Positions 44,071-54,711 of a stretch of DNA of 64,000 bases are shown here, in pieces. The position numbers and the translations under genes were made by a program. Below the pieces are notes generated by a model, which searched no databases, had not been told where the DNA came from, and saw only the letters and a list, made by a program, of their open reading frames with translations. Position 1 is the first letter of the stretch. Every line of letters begins with the position of its first letter. Location of the stretch: NCBI RefSeq assembly GCF_007197775.1, contig NZ_CP041638.1:496001-560000 (forward strand), written 5' to 3'. Source of the DNA: Thalassotalea sp. PS06 (GTDB taxonomy: Bacteria; Pseudomonadota; Gammaproteobacteria; Enterobacterales; Alteromonadaceae).

Positions 44071-45537
44071 ATGAGTGGCGAGCTTCTGATAAACGTTACC
44101 CCAAGTGAAACTCGTGTTGCCCTGATAGAAAATGGCACCTTGCAGGAAGTGCACATTGAACGTAATGGTAAACGCGGCATTGTCGGTAACATCTATCTGG
44201 GTAAAATCATTCGTGTACTACCTGGTATGCAGGCGGCATTTGTCGATATAAACCTTGATAAAGCCGCATTTCTCCACGCCAGTGATATCCGCACCCGCCT
44301 CATAACTGCTGACAGAACCGAGAAAGACGATAGCGAAAAAGATATCCGAAGCTTAGTTCACGAAGGCCAGTATCTGATGGTACAAGTGGTAAAAGATCCG
44401 CTTGGCACTAAAGGCGCCCGACTCACAACTGACATCACCATTGCCTCGCGTTACCTGGTTATGATGCCAAACGCTAGTCATGCCGGCGTTTCCCAGCGTA
44501 TTGACGGCGAACAGGAACGAGCACGCTTAAAATCTATTGTTACCCCATATTGTGATGAACAAAGTGGCTTTATTGTCCGCACTGCGGCAGAGGGCGCGGG
44601 GGATGAAGAAGTTCGACACGATGCCGAATTTTTGCGAAGAGTCTGGAAAAAAGTTGCTGAGCGAAAGCAACGTAAACAAACCAAACTGCCTCTTTACCAG
44701 GATCTTGACCTCGCGGTTCGGGTTATTCGTGATTTTGTCGGTGGCGGCCTGGAGCGAATTCGGGTTGACTCAAAACTAAGCTTCGAAGAAATCAAAGAAT
44801 TTACCCAGGAATTTGTGCCCGAAATGTCGCCAATCATTGAGTATTACCCGGGGGAAAGGCCTATTTTCGATTTATTCGATGTTGAAAATGAAATACAGCG
44901 AGCCTTACAGCGTAAAGTCGAACTCAAGTCCGGTGGGTATCTGATCATCGATCAGACCGAAGCTATGACCACTATCGACATAAATACCGGCGCATTTGTT
45001 GGTCACCGTAACCTCGAACAAACCATTTTCAATACCAACATAGAAGCCACTCAGGCGATCGCCCGGCAATTAAGACTGAGAAACCTCGGCGGTATCATCA
45101 TTGTTGATTTTATAGATATGACTAATAATGAGCATCAAAAACGGGTATTGAACAGTTTGGAATTAGCCATGTCTAAAGACAAGGTGAAGTATTCTGTAAG
45201 CGGCTTTTCGTCTCTCGGGTTAGTGGAAATGACCCGAAAGCGTACACGTGAAAGTCTCGAGCACGTATTGTGCTCACAATGCCCGGTTTGTGATGGCCGC
45301 GGCAATATGAAGACGGTAGAAACGGTCTGTTTTGAAATATTACGGGAAATTGTTCGGGTAAACCGTGCCTATGATGCCGACAAGTTTATTGTTTATGCAT
45401 CTCCCGCAGTGAGTGAATCTCTCAACGAAGATGAATACCATCATTTGGCAGAACTAGAGGTATTTGTCGGCAAACAGATCAAAGTGCAGGCAGAGGCTAT
45501 GTACAACCAGGAACAATTTGATGTGGTGATGATGTAG
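44071..45537 (+). CDS. rng: Ribonuclease G
   Basis: A 488-residue single-strand endoribonuclease (RNase E/G family) that matures 16S rRNA 5' ends and degrades some mRNAs. MSGELLINVTPSETRVALIENG, the S1 domain (about 35-125), the metal-binding IIIVDFIDM and the zinc-link CSQCPVCDGRG are visible. Length equals the E. coli enzyme (489), lacking the RNase E scaffold tail. It ends in TAG that shares a base with the next gene's GTG. Confidence 0.97.
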   Translation: MSGELLINVTPSETRVALIENGTLQEVHIERNGKRGIVGNIYLGKIIRVLPGMQAAFVDINLDKAAFLHASDIRTRLITADRTEKDDSEKDIRSLVHEGQYLMVQVVKDPLGTKGARLTTDITIASRYLVMMPNASHAGVSQRIDGEQERARLKSIVTPYCDEQSGFIVRTAAEGAGDEEVRHDAEFLRRVWKKVAERKQRKQTKLPLYQDLDLAVRVIRDFVGGGLERIRVDSKLSFEEIKEFTQEFVPEMSPIIEYYPGERPIFDLFDVENEIQRALQRKVELKSGGYLIIDQTEAMTTIDINTGAFVGHRNLEQTIFNTNIEATQAIARQLRLRNLGGIIIVDFIDMTNNEHQKRVLNSLELAMSKDKVKYSVSGFSSLGLVEMTRKRTRESLEHVLCSQCPVCDGRGNMKTVETVCFEILREIVRVNRAYDADKFIVYASPAVSESLNEDEYHHLAELEVFVGKQIKVQAEAMYNQEQFDVVMM

Positions 45538-48500
45538 TGAAAGGCGTGAAGCGATGGCTTAACATCTGGCTCAACCGCCTCTACAAAACCTTGGCGGTGT
45601 TGCTCGTGCTGTTCGCAGTGCTGTTTTCAGCTGCACGTTTGTTTCTGCCTTATGCTCACACCTACAAAGCCAGCCTTGAAGATTACGTCAATGAACTGTA
45701 TGACGGCGAAATCACCATAGGGGAACTTTCAGCAGGCTGGAAAAATTTTGGACCGGCGTTGGTCGTTAAAGATGTGACGGTATCTCAAGAACAGGCATTG
45801 GATCTGCAGATTCAACAAATCGATGTTTCTTTGGATATTATAAATAGTGCTCAACAGCGTGCATTCATCGCCAAAAACTTTCATCTGATCGGTGCTCAGT
45901 TAACAGTAAATCCGCAACAACTTATTCAGCAACAAAACAAACAGTCGAACACGGATGTACAATCTATTGTCGATATATTCCTGCAGAAAACTCGCCGCTT
46001 TACGGTTGAGGACAGCTTCTTTGTCGTCGACAAAGGCGAGCAACAGCACACGTTTGAAATTGCGCAGATGGCCTGGCTCAATGAGGGTAAGCGCCATCGC
46101 GGAGTCGGTAATATTCACTTGCAGGGACTAGCTGATAATTCCGCCAAATTACTCATAGATTTGCGCTCTGGCACCGAACAGGGGCTTGCTGGAAAAATGT
46201 ATCTGCAGGCTTCAAATCTTAATATCACGCCATTTTTGGATACCTTTTTAGGTGAACGGGGTAACGAGTTAGCATCTAACATTAACTTCCAATCCTGGTT
46301 TGAAGTTTCTCAGGGACTGGTAACTTCGATGCGTCTCAAGCTTGGCGAGAATTCACTGCAATGGGAGCAAGGTGAACAACCTTTAGATCTTCGCCTGACT
46401 CAAGGGCAAATCGATTGGCAACGTATCGGTCAGGGTAATAATTTTCGGTTACAGTCTTCACCACTGCAATTAACCCTCAACAATCAGCCATTGTCACCGT
46501 TGCGTCTGTCGATCTTGCAGGATAAAGGTATTCGCCATACCTATGTACCAAGAATTTCGGTCTCAGAGTGGTCACAAATCCTGCCAGTAACGGAAGGCCT
46601 GTTTGAACAATATGAGCTTGTCTCACAACTGCAGCTTAAAGGCGACGTAGCACAACTGCATGTGCAGCAGCGCCCCAGATACCAACTCGCGTCAATGAAA
46701 ATGCAAGACTTTAGCTGGAAAAATGTGGGTGCCATACCGGGCATCGAAAACTTCCACGGCACTGTGACTCGCGTTAATAATAAGATTTTTGCCAGCGTAA
46801 CCAGTAGTGACAGCGAACTAGATTTTGGCGAGCACTTTGCAAGGCCAATACCGGTCACCGAGCTGAATGCCAACGTCAGAGTAAATTACGGAAAAGGCTT
46901 TTGGCGTCTCGAGGCGGATAAGATAAATCTCGATTCTGATGAGTTGTCTGTTGATGGTCAGATGAAACTCGCCAGTCCGAAAAATGCGCCAATGAATATG
47001 GCGCTTGCCGTAAAAGTCACTGATGGCGATGTTAGCCGGGCGAAATATTATCTACCGCTCAAGAAGATGTCACCGGCGCTGGTAGCGTATCTGAACCAGT
47101 CAATTTTTTATGGCAACCTCACTGAAGCTAAGGTGTTGTTCAATGGCGATCTGCAGGACTTTCCATTTACCGATAAATCCGGTGTATTCGTTGTCGATGC
47201 ACAAATAGAGCAGAGTAAATACCAGTTCCACAAAGATTGGCCGGCGATTGAAAATTTAAAAGCTAATCTGAATTTCACCAATAACTCGATGATGATTACC
47301 GCCCATGATGGCCGGTTAAAGGGGATCCCAACTCGTAACGTAAAAGTTGGTATACCTGAATTAAAAAGCGCTGCAGGTATGCTTACGGTGAGAACTCCGG
47401 TCTCTACTAATGGTGAACGTTTAAAAGCCTTGATGCTGGACAGCCCATTGCAAGAGAGTGTTGGCGAAACGCTGACATTTATTAATCCCCAAGGTGATGT
47501 CTCTGGTTGGTTTTCTCTGGATTTGCCGCTTACTGATACGAGTAAAGCGGTTGCCAAAGGTGACGTAAACTTCACGAATTTATCGGCTAGCCTTAATGCG
47601 CCAGCGATGCAGTTTAATAACATCAGTGGAAAACTAAGCTTTGAAAACTCAGCGATAAAAGCTACCGGCCTGAATATGCTTTGGCGTAACCTGCCACTTA
47701 ACATGAACGTGGATGGTCGCATAGAAGATAACTTCTATCAGGTGGATTTAGACCTGGCCGGCAATTGGCAGCCGCAGCATTATCAAAATGAGATCCCTGA
47801 GCCACTGCAACACTACCTTTCCGGAGGCCTGGATTGGCAGGGGAAACTCGCCCTTTTTATGCCTGAAGAAGGGCAATTTAGCTACAAGCTGGACATTAAC
47901 TCCGATTTACAAAATGCCGACCTGACCTTACCGAAACCATACCGGAAACCTGAAGGCCAAACTCTGGCATTAAATGCCAAAGCCAGCGGCAGGGTTAGCA
48001 ACTCAAATATCGAAGTTAATCTGGGTGAAGACCTGAAATTTTTTGGTGAATTACTTCATCAACAGGTCCGATTTAAACGTTCCCACTTAATTCTCGGCCG
48101 GGAGAAAATGTTTTTACCGCTTGAAGGCTTTCATATCACCACGGATTTACCACAAATAGAGTTACAACCCTGGTATACCCTGGTCAGTGATATTTTAGAG
48201 AGTATTCCCAGCACTGCCGGCGAGTCTTCGGCACCAAGCTTTATTCAGGCTCCAGAGCGGATTCGTGGCAGCATCGCGCAATTGCAGCTGTTAGATCAGG
48301 ATTTAAATGATGTATCGTTTAATTTGGTTGATAAAGAAGCGTGGTGGCTACTGCAGCTAAATTCTGATGAGGCTCGCAGCCGGGTTAAATTTCATCACGA
48401 TTTTGCCCGCCAGGGAATTGAGATTGATGCGGATTTCATTCACCTGATGGAAGACATTCCTGAAACCGAAGAGCAGCTTGAGCAGGAAATAGTGGAAATA

Positions 48501-49475
48501 GAAGAAGCGATTTCTGAAGTGGCTTTTCTGCCGGAGGATATGCCAAAAATTCTGTTCAAGTGCGCAAGCTGCAAATATCAAAGTCTTGACCTTGGTAAGG
48601 TTAACTTTTCCTTAGTTAAAACAGGAACAAATGTCGCGAAATTAGAGAGCTTTACTGCTTCGCGCAAAGGCTTCAACCTCAACCTGACTGGGCAATGGCT
48701 GGTTAATGACGAAGCGAACATTACCGATATACAAGGTAAGTTTACCGCCAAAGATCTCGGTTCGGAAATGGACCGACTGGGTTTTGGCTCGGAAATCCGC
48801 GATAGTGGTATCAGTTCTACCTTTAGTTTTAACTGGCAGGGTGGTCCGCAAAATTTTGAGCTTGAAAGCTTGCATGGCAAGGTAAGTGCTCGTCTTGACG
48901 ACGGTTATCTCGCGGATGTTGATGACAAAGGAGCGAGATTACTGGCGCTGTTTAGTATCCAGTCTCTGGTTCGTAAACTCACTCTCGATTTTCGCGATGT
49001 ATTCGCCAAAGGCATGTTCTACAACGATATCAAAGGCGATTTTATTTTAAATAATGGTGTCATCTATACCGATAATCTGCGCATGGATGGCGTAGCCGGT
49101 AACGTTACCATCAAAGGTAATACCAACCTTATCGATGAAAGCCTTGATTATCGTATGTCATTTGCACCGAAAGTGACTTCGTCGATTCCAATTATCCTCG
49201 CGTTTGCGGTTAACCCGGCGGCAGGACTCGGCGCTATGGTTGTGGATGAAGTCCTGCAGCAATCGGAAGTTATCTCGGTGATAAGCTTTGAACTAACCGG
49301 TACCATTGATGAGCCAGTATTTAAAGAACTTGAACGTAAGAGTCGCAGAATCAAAGTCGACGATCGCAAACCCACAACTGAAATTGTATCTCCCGCACCG
49401 AGTGTCGGAAAACCGGTTGCATCTCTACCAGAAAATAAACAAAACGTTAAGCAAGAAGGCAAAGGAAAACAATAG
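45537..49475 (+). CDS. yhdP: AsmA/TamB-like protein YhdP
   Basis: A 1312-residue inner-membrane-anchored envelope protein of the AsmA-like group with TamB and YdbH. These bridge the periplasm and help move phospholipids to the outer membrane. One N-terminal helix (about residues 17-35) is followed by a long repetitive beta-rich body with an AsmA-type C-terminal segment (about 1130-1260, DDGYLADVDDKGARLLALFSIQSLVRKL). The tail is basic and disordered. Size matches E. coli YhdP (1266). The GTG start overlaps the rng stop by one base. Confidence 0.94.
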   Translation: MKGVKRWLNIWLNRLYKTLAVLLVLFAVLFSAARLFLPYAHTYKASLEDYVNELYDGEITIGELSAGWKNFGPALVVKDVTVSQEQALDLQIQQIDVSLDIINSAQQRAFIAKNFHLIGAQLTVNPQQLIQQQNKQSNTDVQSIVDIFLQKTRRFTVEDSFFVVDKGEQQHTFEIAQMAWLNEGKRHRGVGNIHLQGLADNSAKLLIDLRSGTEQGLAGKMYLQASNLNITPFLDTFLGERGNELASNINFQSWFEVSQGLVTSMRLKLGENSLQWEQGEQPLDLRLTQGQIDWQRIGQGNNFRLQSSPLQLTLNNQPLSPLRLSILQDKGIRHTYVPRISVSEWSQILPVTEGLFEQYELVSQLQLKGDVAQLHVQQRPRYQLASMKMQDFSWKNVGAIPGIENFHGTVTRVNNKIFASVTSSDSELDFGEHFARPIPVTELNANVRVNYGKGFWRLEADKINLDSDELSVDGQMKLASPKNAPMNMALAVKVTDGDVSRAKYYLPLKKMSPALVAYLNQSIFYGNLTEAKVLFNGDLQDFPFTDKSGVFVVDAQIEQSKYQFHKDWPAIENLKANLNFTNNSMMITAHDGRLKGIPTRNVKVGIPELKSAAGMLTVRTPVSTNGERLKALMLDSPLQESVGETLTFINPQGDVSGWFSLDLPLTDTSKAVAKGDVNFTNLSASLNAPAMQFNNISGKLSFENSAIKATGLNMLWRNLPLNMNVDGRIEDNFYQVDLDLAGNWQPQHYQNEIPEPLQHYLSGGLDWQGKLALFMPEEGQFSYKLDINSDLQNADLTLPKPYRKPEGQTLALNAKASGRVSNSNIEVNLGEDLKFFGELLHQQVRFKRSHLILGREKMFLPLEGFHITTDLPQIELQPWYTLVSDILESIPSTAGESSAPSFIQAPERIRGSIAQLQLLDQDLNDVSFNLVDKEAWWLLQLNSDEARSRVKFHHDFARQGIEIDADFIHLMEDIPETEEQLEQEIVEIEEAISEVAFLPEDMPKILFKCASCKYQSLDLGKVNFSLVKTGTNVAKLESFTASRKGFNLNLTGQWLVNDEANITDIQGKFTAKDLGSEMDRLGFGSEIRDSGISSTFSFNWQGGPQNFELESLHGKVSARLDDGYLADVDDKGARLLALFSIQSLVRKLTLDFRDVFAKGMFYNDIKGDFILNNGVIYTDNLRMDGVAGNVTIKGNTNLIDESLDYRMSFAPKVTSSIPIILAFAVNPAAGLGAMVVDEVLQQSEVISVISFELTGTIDEPVFKELERKSRRIKVDDRKPTTEIVSPAPSVGKPVASLPENKQNVKQEGKGKQ

Positions 49476-49477
49476 CA

Positions 49478-50326
49478 ATGTTGCTTACCGCTATGCAGAT
49501 GACCTCTGTTCCGGATGTCAGTGAGAATCTCGCGCAAATCGAGCGCTTGTTACAACAGCATCAACAAACCTTTGATACACAATCAGAGCATCTGGTGGTG
49601 TTGCCAGAATGTTGTCTGTATTTTGGGGGAAGTGATAAGCAGCAATCTCAGATCGCCGAGCCTCTAAGCGATGCTGCCGATAACTGTATGCAGACTCAAT
49701 TGGCGGCTTTGGCGCGCCAGTACCAATGTTTTTTACTCGCAGGGTCAGTGCCGGTGAAAAGCCCGTTAGCTAATAAATTTTATGCCAACAGCTTGCTTTA
49801 CTCACCCGATGGCAAGTTAATTGCCGATTACCAAAAACTGCACCTGTTTGACGTTAATGTTGATGATGGCACCCGGCAATATCGTGAGTCCAATCTGACC
49901 GAAGCGGGAACAAAATTGAGCTGCGTCAACATTGCGGGTATTCAGGTTGGCTTGGCAATTTGCTATGACTTACGTTTTCCAGAATTGTTTCGCGCTTATC
50001 GGCAACTGGGGGCGAAGGTCATTTGTGTACCGAGCGCGTTTACCCGGGTGACAGGAGAAGCGCACTGGTTTGCCTTATTAAAAGCCAGGGCGATAGAAAA
50101 TCAGGTTTATATCGTCGCCGCAGCACAACAAGGGGTGCATGCCAATGGTCGGGAAACCTTTGGTCATGCAATGATCGTTGATCCCTGGGGCGAGTGCACT
50201 GTGTTTGCAGGAGCAGGAGAGGGCTTCGCGTCACTGCAATTCGATGCTGATTTTCTGGAGACCGTCAGGCGCAATATCCCGGTTAACGAACATAATCGTT
50301 TTATCGTCGACCTTAAGTCGGATTGA
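49478..50326 (+). CDS. Carbon-nitrogen hydrolase (Nit type, deaminated glutathione amidase)
   Basis: A 282-residue nitrilase-family amidase. The catalytic triad is visible: E44 (VVLPECCLY), a lysine in DYQKLHLFDV, and a cysteine in LAICYDLRFPELF. Nit1/YbeM-type homologues remove the amino group from deaminated glutathione as a repair step; this is the likely role. Length fits (about 270-280). It is 2 bp after yhdP, before tldD, a common arrangement in this group. Confidence 0.9.
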   Translation: MLLTAMQMTSVPDVSENLAQIERLLQQHQQTFDTQSEHLVVLPECCLYFGGSDKQQSQIAEPLSDAADNCMQTQLAALARQYQCFLLAGSVPVKSPLANKFYANSLLYSPDGKLIADYQKLHLFDVNVDDGTRQYRESNLTEAGTKLSCVNIAGIQVGLAICYDLRFPELFRAYRQLGAKVICVPSAFTRVTGEAHWFALLKARAIENQVYIVAAAQQGVHANGRETFGHAMIVDPWGECTVFAGAGEGFASLQFDADFLETVRRNIPVNEHNRFIVDLKSD

Positions 50327-50462
50327 TAACTCAATATAAGCGGGCACCCTTAAGCTGATTTCCTGCACGGTGGTGCTAATTATCTGAGCGAAATGTTGCC
50401 AGACAGTGTAAAATAGCCTCTATATTCTTCAATCTCCGAAATTAAGTTTTAATTCGATAATT

Positions 50463-51902
50463 ATGAACCTTGTTGAACAAGAACTATTAGATAGTAGCCA
50501 GTTGACTGCAGATGATCTGCAATCAACATTGAGTTTTATTTGTCAAAAGCAGATAGATTACGCCGATCTGTATTTTCAGTCTTCAAATCATGAGTCTTGG
50601 GTGCTGGAAGATGGCATTGTTAAAGAAGGTTCTTTTAATATCGAGCGTGGCGTTGGCGTGCGAGCCATTAGCGGTGAAAAAACCGGATTCGCTTATTCCG
50701 ATGACATAAATCTTAACGCCCTGAACAGAGCCGCAGATGCGGCTCGAGGTATCACTCGAGAGAATCAAAGCTTTACGATAAATGCATTTTCTCAGCAGTC
50801 AGTGCATAGTTTTTATAGCGCCCATAACCCACTTGGTAGTCTCAATCAGCAGCAAAAAATTGCCTTGTTACATGATGTCGAAGCCTGTGCCCGACAAACG
50901 GATGGGCGGGTAAAACAGGTTATCGTCAGCCTTTCTGGTGTTTACGAGAAAGTTCTCGTTGCCGCCAGCGACGGCACCTATGCCACCGACATTCGCCCGT
51001 TGGTGCGCTTAAATTGTTCTGTGTTAGTGGAAGAGAATGGTAAACGTGAGCGCGGAAGTAGTGGTGGCGGTGGTCGATTTGGCTACGATTATTTCTTTGA
51101 AGCACAAAATAATGAGCCTCGATTCCATTTCTATGCCAAAGAAGCGGTTCGTCAGGCACTAGTGAATCTCAGCGCTGTTGACGCACCAGCAGGTACATTA
51201 CCTGTGGTGCTTGGTGCTGGTTGGCCGGGCGTATTACTGCATGAAGCGGTAGGGCACGGTCTTGAAGGAGATTTCAATCGTAAAGGCTCATCGGCATTTT
51301 CCGGAAAAGTTGGTGAAAAAGTTGCATCTGAATTATGCACAGTGGTCGACGACGGGACGATGAGCAATCGCCGCGGATCGTTATCGATTGATGATGAAGG
51401 AACGCCGGGACAATATAATGTATTAATTCAAGACGGTATTCTTAAAGGCTATATGCAGGATAAGCAAAATGCCCGGTTAATGGGCGTATCGCCAACCGGT
51501 AATGGCCGACGTGAATCTTATGCGCATTTGCCCATGCCTCGTATGACCAATACCTATATGCTGAACGGTCCACATAGCAAAGATGATATCATTGCTTCCG
51601 TTGAAAAAGGTATTTATGCCCCAAATTTTGCCGGTGGTCAGGTAGACATCACCAGTGGCAAATTCGTGTTTACCACCGCCGAAGCCTATTTAATTGAGAA
51701 TGGTAAAATCACTTCACCAGTAAAAGGCGCAACATTAATTGGCTCGGGTCCTGAAGCCATGCAGAAAGTAAGTATGGTCGCCGATGACTTAGCCTTGGAT
51801 CATGGTGTTGGCGTATGTGGTAAAGATGGTCAAAGTGTACCGGTAGGGGTTGGTCAGCCGACCTTAAAGGTCGACGAGTTGACCGTAGGTGGCACCAGTT
51901 AA
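50463..51902 (+). CDS. tldD: Metalloprotease TldD
   Basis: A 479-residue metalloprotease subunit, forming with PmbA/TldE (53066-54409) a heterodimer that degrades unfolded peptides and matures microcin B17 or CcdA in other species. The catalytic metal site HEAVGHGLE (HExxxH) is intact. GGTS ends the protein as in relatives. E. coli TldD has 481 residues. Its partner gene is 1.2 kb downstream, separated by two small genes. A weak promoter may lie around 50405-50415 (TAAAAT). Confidence 0.96.
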   Translation: MNLVEQELLDSSQLTADDLQSTLSFICQKQIDYADLYFQSSNHESWVLEDGIVKEGSFNIERGVGVRAISGEKTGFAYSDDINLNALNRAADAARGITRENQSFTINAFSQQSVHSFYSAHNPLGSLNQQQKIALLHDVEACARQTDGRVKQVIVSLSGVYEKVLVAASDGTYATDIRPLVRLNCSVLVEENGKRERGSSGGGGRFGYDYFFEAQNNEPRFHFYAKEAVRQALVNLSAVDAPAGTLPVVLGAGWPGVLLHEAVGHGLEGDFNRKGSSAFSGKVGEKVASELCTVVDDGTMSNRRGSLSIDDEGTPGQYNVLIQDGILKGYMQDKQNARLMGVSPTGNGRRESYAHLPMPRMTNTYMLNGPHSKDDIIASVEKGIYAPNFAGGQVDITSGKFVFTTAEAYLIENGKITSPVKGATLIGSGPEAMQKVSMVADDLALDHGVGVCGKDGQSVPVGVGQPTLKVDELTVGGTS

Positions 51903-52084
51903 CAGTGTTTGCTTTTTAAACTAATTTCCGAGCACTGGCGCCTCTATAGAATTAGCCAGCTAACAGCGATTTTACTTTCCCGCCGAGGGAGCAAGTTAGC
52001 GTTGTCATTTTTCCTTAAACACGTTAAGGTTGAATATTGAGCAAATGGAAGTAGTCTCAAGGTTTTGCAAACAGGGAAGTAGGC

Positions 52085-52414
52085 ATGAACAAATTTCTGC
52101 TTGGCCTGCTGGTAGTATCGGCTTTAGCATTATATAAATTAGACATCATATTCGCATCGTCAGAACCCGAATTTCAGCGATCTTCGGATTCTGTGCTTGG
52201 TGATGCCATGGCAGGCGTGGAACGCTTGTGTCTTAGCGTTGCCGGTGGGCATTCAGACAGTGTTGATTATTACAACTGTCTCGATACTGCTTATGCTTTT
52301 GAAGATATCTGTAAACAACGTATCCTGTCGCAAATTCCTGAAAAACTAACATCACCGCATGCAGTAAGCGAGAATCAGACTCGTATGCAAAGCTGTGTCA
52401 TACCTGGCAGTTAA
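52085..52414 (+). CDS. Small exported protein of unknown function
   Basis: A 109-residue protein with an N-terminal hydrophobic segment (about residues 3-18, FLLGLLVVSALALYKL) that could be a signal anchor. The mature part has several cysteines (ERLCLSVAG, DYYNCLDTAY, FEDICKQRIL, MQSCVIPG), even in number, which may form two disulfides in the periplasm. No family is recognised. It ends 1 bp from the convergent darP stop. Upstream sequence (51903-52084) holds no other gene. Confidence 0.6.
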   Translation: MNKFLLGLLVVSALALYKLDIIFASSEPEFQRSSDSVLGDAMAGVERLCLSVAGGHSDSVDYYNCLDTAYAFEDICKQRILSQIPEKLTSPHAVSENQTRMQSCVIPGS

Positions 52415-52415
52415 T

Positions 52416-52940
52416 TTAAATCGAAACATTCTCCGACAGATATTTGTACAACTCCTTAAAGCTTTTGCCGGGCTTTCCTGTTTTTACCTCTTTCGCCGCC
52501 TGCCTTGTCAGTTGTCGCAAGCGTTGGCGTTCGAAGCCTTGGTTTTCTGCCAACAATTCTTCGATGATATCATTGCCACCGTTAATTAAATCCTCACGGA
52601 TTTTTTCCAGTTTGGAAACTTTAATAAGTTCCTGGGCATGTTTGTTGGTGATTTTATCGTAAGCCGTTTTGACTTCTTCGAAATTGTCGCTGTATAACTG
52701 TTTAGCGATAAACTGAATGTTACGATGAAAGGCATCATGTTTGTTGCGGATTTTATCGGCGATTACCAGAGCTTCGCGAACTTCTTCATTTAGCGGCAAC
52801 AAATCGCGTTGCTTATTGTTTAACTTAGTTATCTTTACCGAAAATTCCTGCAATTCTTTCATGTCTCGCTTTAATTCAGATTTGCTGACGTAGATGATTT
52901 CCTCATCTTGTTGGTCGTCGATATCGTGTTTTTTGCTCAT
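52416..52940 (-). CDS. darP: Ribosome-associated protein DarP/YjgA (DUF615)
   Basis: A 174-residue acidic/basic helical protein that associates with 50S assembly intermediates. I chose the ATG at 52940 (MSKKHDIDDQQDEEIIYVSKSELKRDMKEL); the ORF extends 10 codons further without family likeness. The DUF615 core is seen as RDLLPLNEEVREALVIADKIRNKHDAFHRNIQFIAKQLY and RQRLRQLTRQAAKE. Divergent from pmbA, which is the classic arrangement. Confidence 0.93.
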   Translation of the reverse strand: MSKKHDIDDQQDEEIIYVSKSELKRDMKELQEFSVKITKLNNKQRDLLPLNEEVREALVIADKIRNKHDAFHRNIQFIAKQLYSDNFEEVKTAYDKITNKHAQELIKVSKLEKIREDLINGGNDIIEELLAENQGFERQRLRQLTRQAAKEVKTGKPGKSFKELYKYLSENVSI

Positions 52941-53065
52941 TGATGACTGCTTATAAATAAGTAATGGCAAAATTATACATCATTACCCTGACTTTATTCA
53001 TCATCAAGGTGATGTCTATGTTAAGCTTGCATCAAAGAATGTGGATTATTTAATTGGATTAAATC

Positions 53066-54409
53066 ATGTCGGAGTCACAAACCCTGACCGAACAAATGCA
53101 ACTGGTGAAACAACGCCTCGCGGATGTCCTAGATAAAGCCAAAAAATTAGGCGCGGATGCTGCAGAAGCTTCAATGAGTAAGCAACAGGGATTGAGTGTA
53201 GCGACCCGGTTTGGTGAAGTAGAAACGGTCGAGTTTACCAATGATGGGGCGTTAGGTATTACCGTGTATCAACAAGGCCGAAAGGGTTCTGCGTCAACGG
53301 CAGATTTATCTGATTCGGCTCTTGAACAGGCGGTTCAGGCGGCAATCGAAATTGCTAAATATACATCGGTAGATCCTTGTTCAGGGTTGGCTGATGCCGA
53401 GCTTCTGGAATATCAGCCAGCAGATTTAGACCTATACCATCCCCATGCCTTTACATCTGAACAAGCGATTGATATCGCCAAAGAAACCGAAATGACGGCG
53501 TTACAATTGGATACAAGGCTGACCAACTCTGACGGCGCTAACTTTGCTAGCTATGAGGGCTTCAAGGTTTATGGTAATACCCATGGACAATTAGTTAGTT
53601 ATCCGAGCAGCCGCCATTCACTGAGCTGTATGCTGATTGCCAGTGAAGGTGACGAAATGCAGCGAGATTACGCCTACAGTGTAAGTCGTGATTATCAACA
53701 ATTATGGTCGCCAAAGCGGGTTGGAGAGTTGGCAGCAAAGGAAACACTTAATCGCCTCGGTACCCGAAAGATTGCTACCCAAAAAGTGCCAGTATTATTC
53801 CGTGCAGATATAGCCAATGGGTTATTTGGACATTTAATCGCGGCAATCAGTGGCGGCAATTTATATCGTAAATCGTCATTTTTACTGGACGCGCTGGGCG
53901 AGGAAGTATTCCCATCGCACCTGAATGTCGTCGAGCGCCCACATATCCTCAAAGGATTGGCGAGTAGCAGCTTTGATTCTGAAGGGGTAAAAACCGCTGA
54001 TATGGAAATCATCAACGATGGGGTATTACAAAACTTTCTGTTAACCAGTTATTCAGCACGTAAACTACAACGCCAGACCAATGGTCACGCTGGTGGCATC
54101 CATAACTGGCAAATATCGGCCAATGGTGGTGATTTTGATGCCATGTTAAAACAATTGGGAACTGGGTTATTGGTTACCGAGCTGATGGGACAAGGGGTGA
54201 ATATCGTTAATGGTGATTATTCACGAGGTGCTGCTGGATTTTGGGTAGAAAATGGTGGAATTGCCTACCCGGTCGCGGAAGTCACGATCGCCGGAAACCT
54301 CAAAGATATGTTCAAAGGCTTGGTGTCAACTGGTAGCGATTTTGATGAGCGAGGCTCAATCAGAACCGGTTCGGTATTAATTGAACAGATGCAGGTATCC
54401 GGTCAATAG
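53066..54409 (+). CDS. pmbA: PmbA/TldE, partner of TldD
   Basis: A 447-residue inactive-metal-site partner subunit of the TldD/E protease. MSESQTLTEQMQLVKQRLADVLDKAKKLGADAAE opens the protein; no HExxxH motif is present, as expected for TldE. The C-terminal GDYSRGAAGFWVENGGIAYPVAEVTIAGNLKDM is the family signature. Length fits (E. coli 450). It is divergent from darP with 125 bp between. Confidence 0.96.
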   Translation: MSESQTLTEQMQLVKQRLADVLDKAKKLGADAAEASMSKQQGLSVATRFGEVETVEFTNDGALGITVYQQGRKGSASTADLSDSALEQAVQAAIEIAKYTSVDPCSGLADAELLEYQPADLDLYHPHAFTSEQAIDIAKETEMTALQLDTRLTNSDGANFASYEGFKVYGNTHGQLVSYPSSRHSLSCMLIASEGDEMQRDYAYSVSRDYQQLWSPKRVGELAAKETLNRLGTRKIATQKVPVLFRADIANGLFGHLIAAISGGNLYRKSSFLLDALGEEVFPSHLNVVERPHILKGLASSSFDSEGVKTADMEIINDGVLQNFLLTSYSARKLQRQTNGHAGGIHNWQISANGGDFDAMLKQLGTGLLVTELMGQGVNIVNGDYSRGAAGFWVENGGIAYPVAEVTIAGNLKDMFKGLVSTGSDFDERGSIRTGSVLIEQMQVSGQ

Positions 54410-54412
54410 CGT

Positions 54413-54676
54413 TTATAGTAATTCAGAAATTACAATAATAAGCCCGGTAAGCAAAAGCAAAGCTAAACCCGAAAAGGTTAGTTTTGCCGGATATCGGGCA
54501 TCGCGCCAGTGTAATGCGCAATAAACAATGGCTGGAATAATTAAAAAATTCAGCCAGCCAAACACATAGTGCTTTTTACCAAGGGCGTCAATTGCACTGA
54601 ACAGACCGCCAACGATTAATAACATTAATCCTACTGCGCCCAGGCACAGAATCGTTACTGATAACCACAAAGCCAC
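54413..54676 (-). CDS. Small three-helix membrane protein
   Basis: An 87-residue protein with three hydrophobic stretches (about residues 5-27, 39-55 and 67-85) and a basic loop (RDARYPAK). No family is recognised. It is convergent with pmbA (3 bp) and upstream of mgtE on the same strand, 36 bp beyond mgtE's stop, so it could be an appendix of that transcript. Confidence 0.6.
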   Translation of the reverse strand: MALWLSVTILCLGAVGLMLLIVGGLFSAIDALGKKHYVFGWLNFLIIPAIVYCALHWRDARYPAKLTFSGLALLLLTGLIIVISELL

Positions 54677-54711
54677 GTTAACTACTTTCCTTCATTGGCA
54701 ATAATTGTTTG

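Noticed and set aside
47108..47722. 204-residue minus-strand ORF opposite yhdP
   Set aside because: Antisense shadow of yhdP with no start signal or family likeness.
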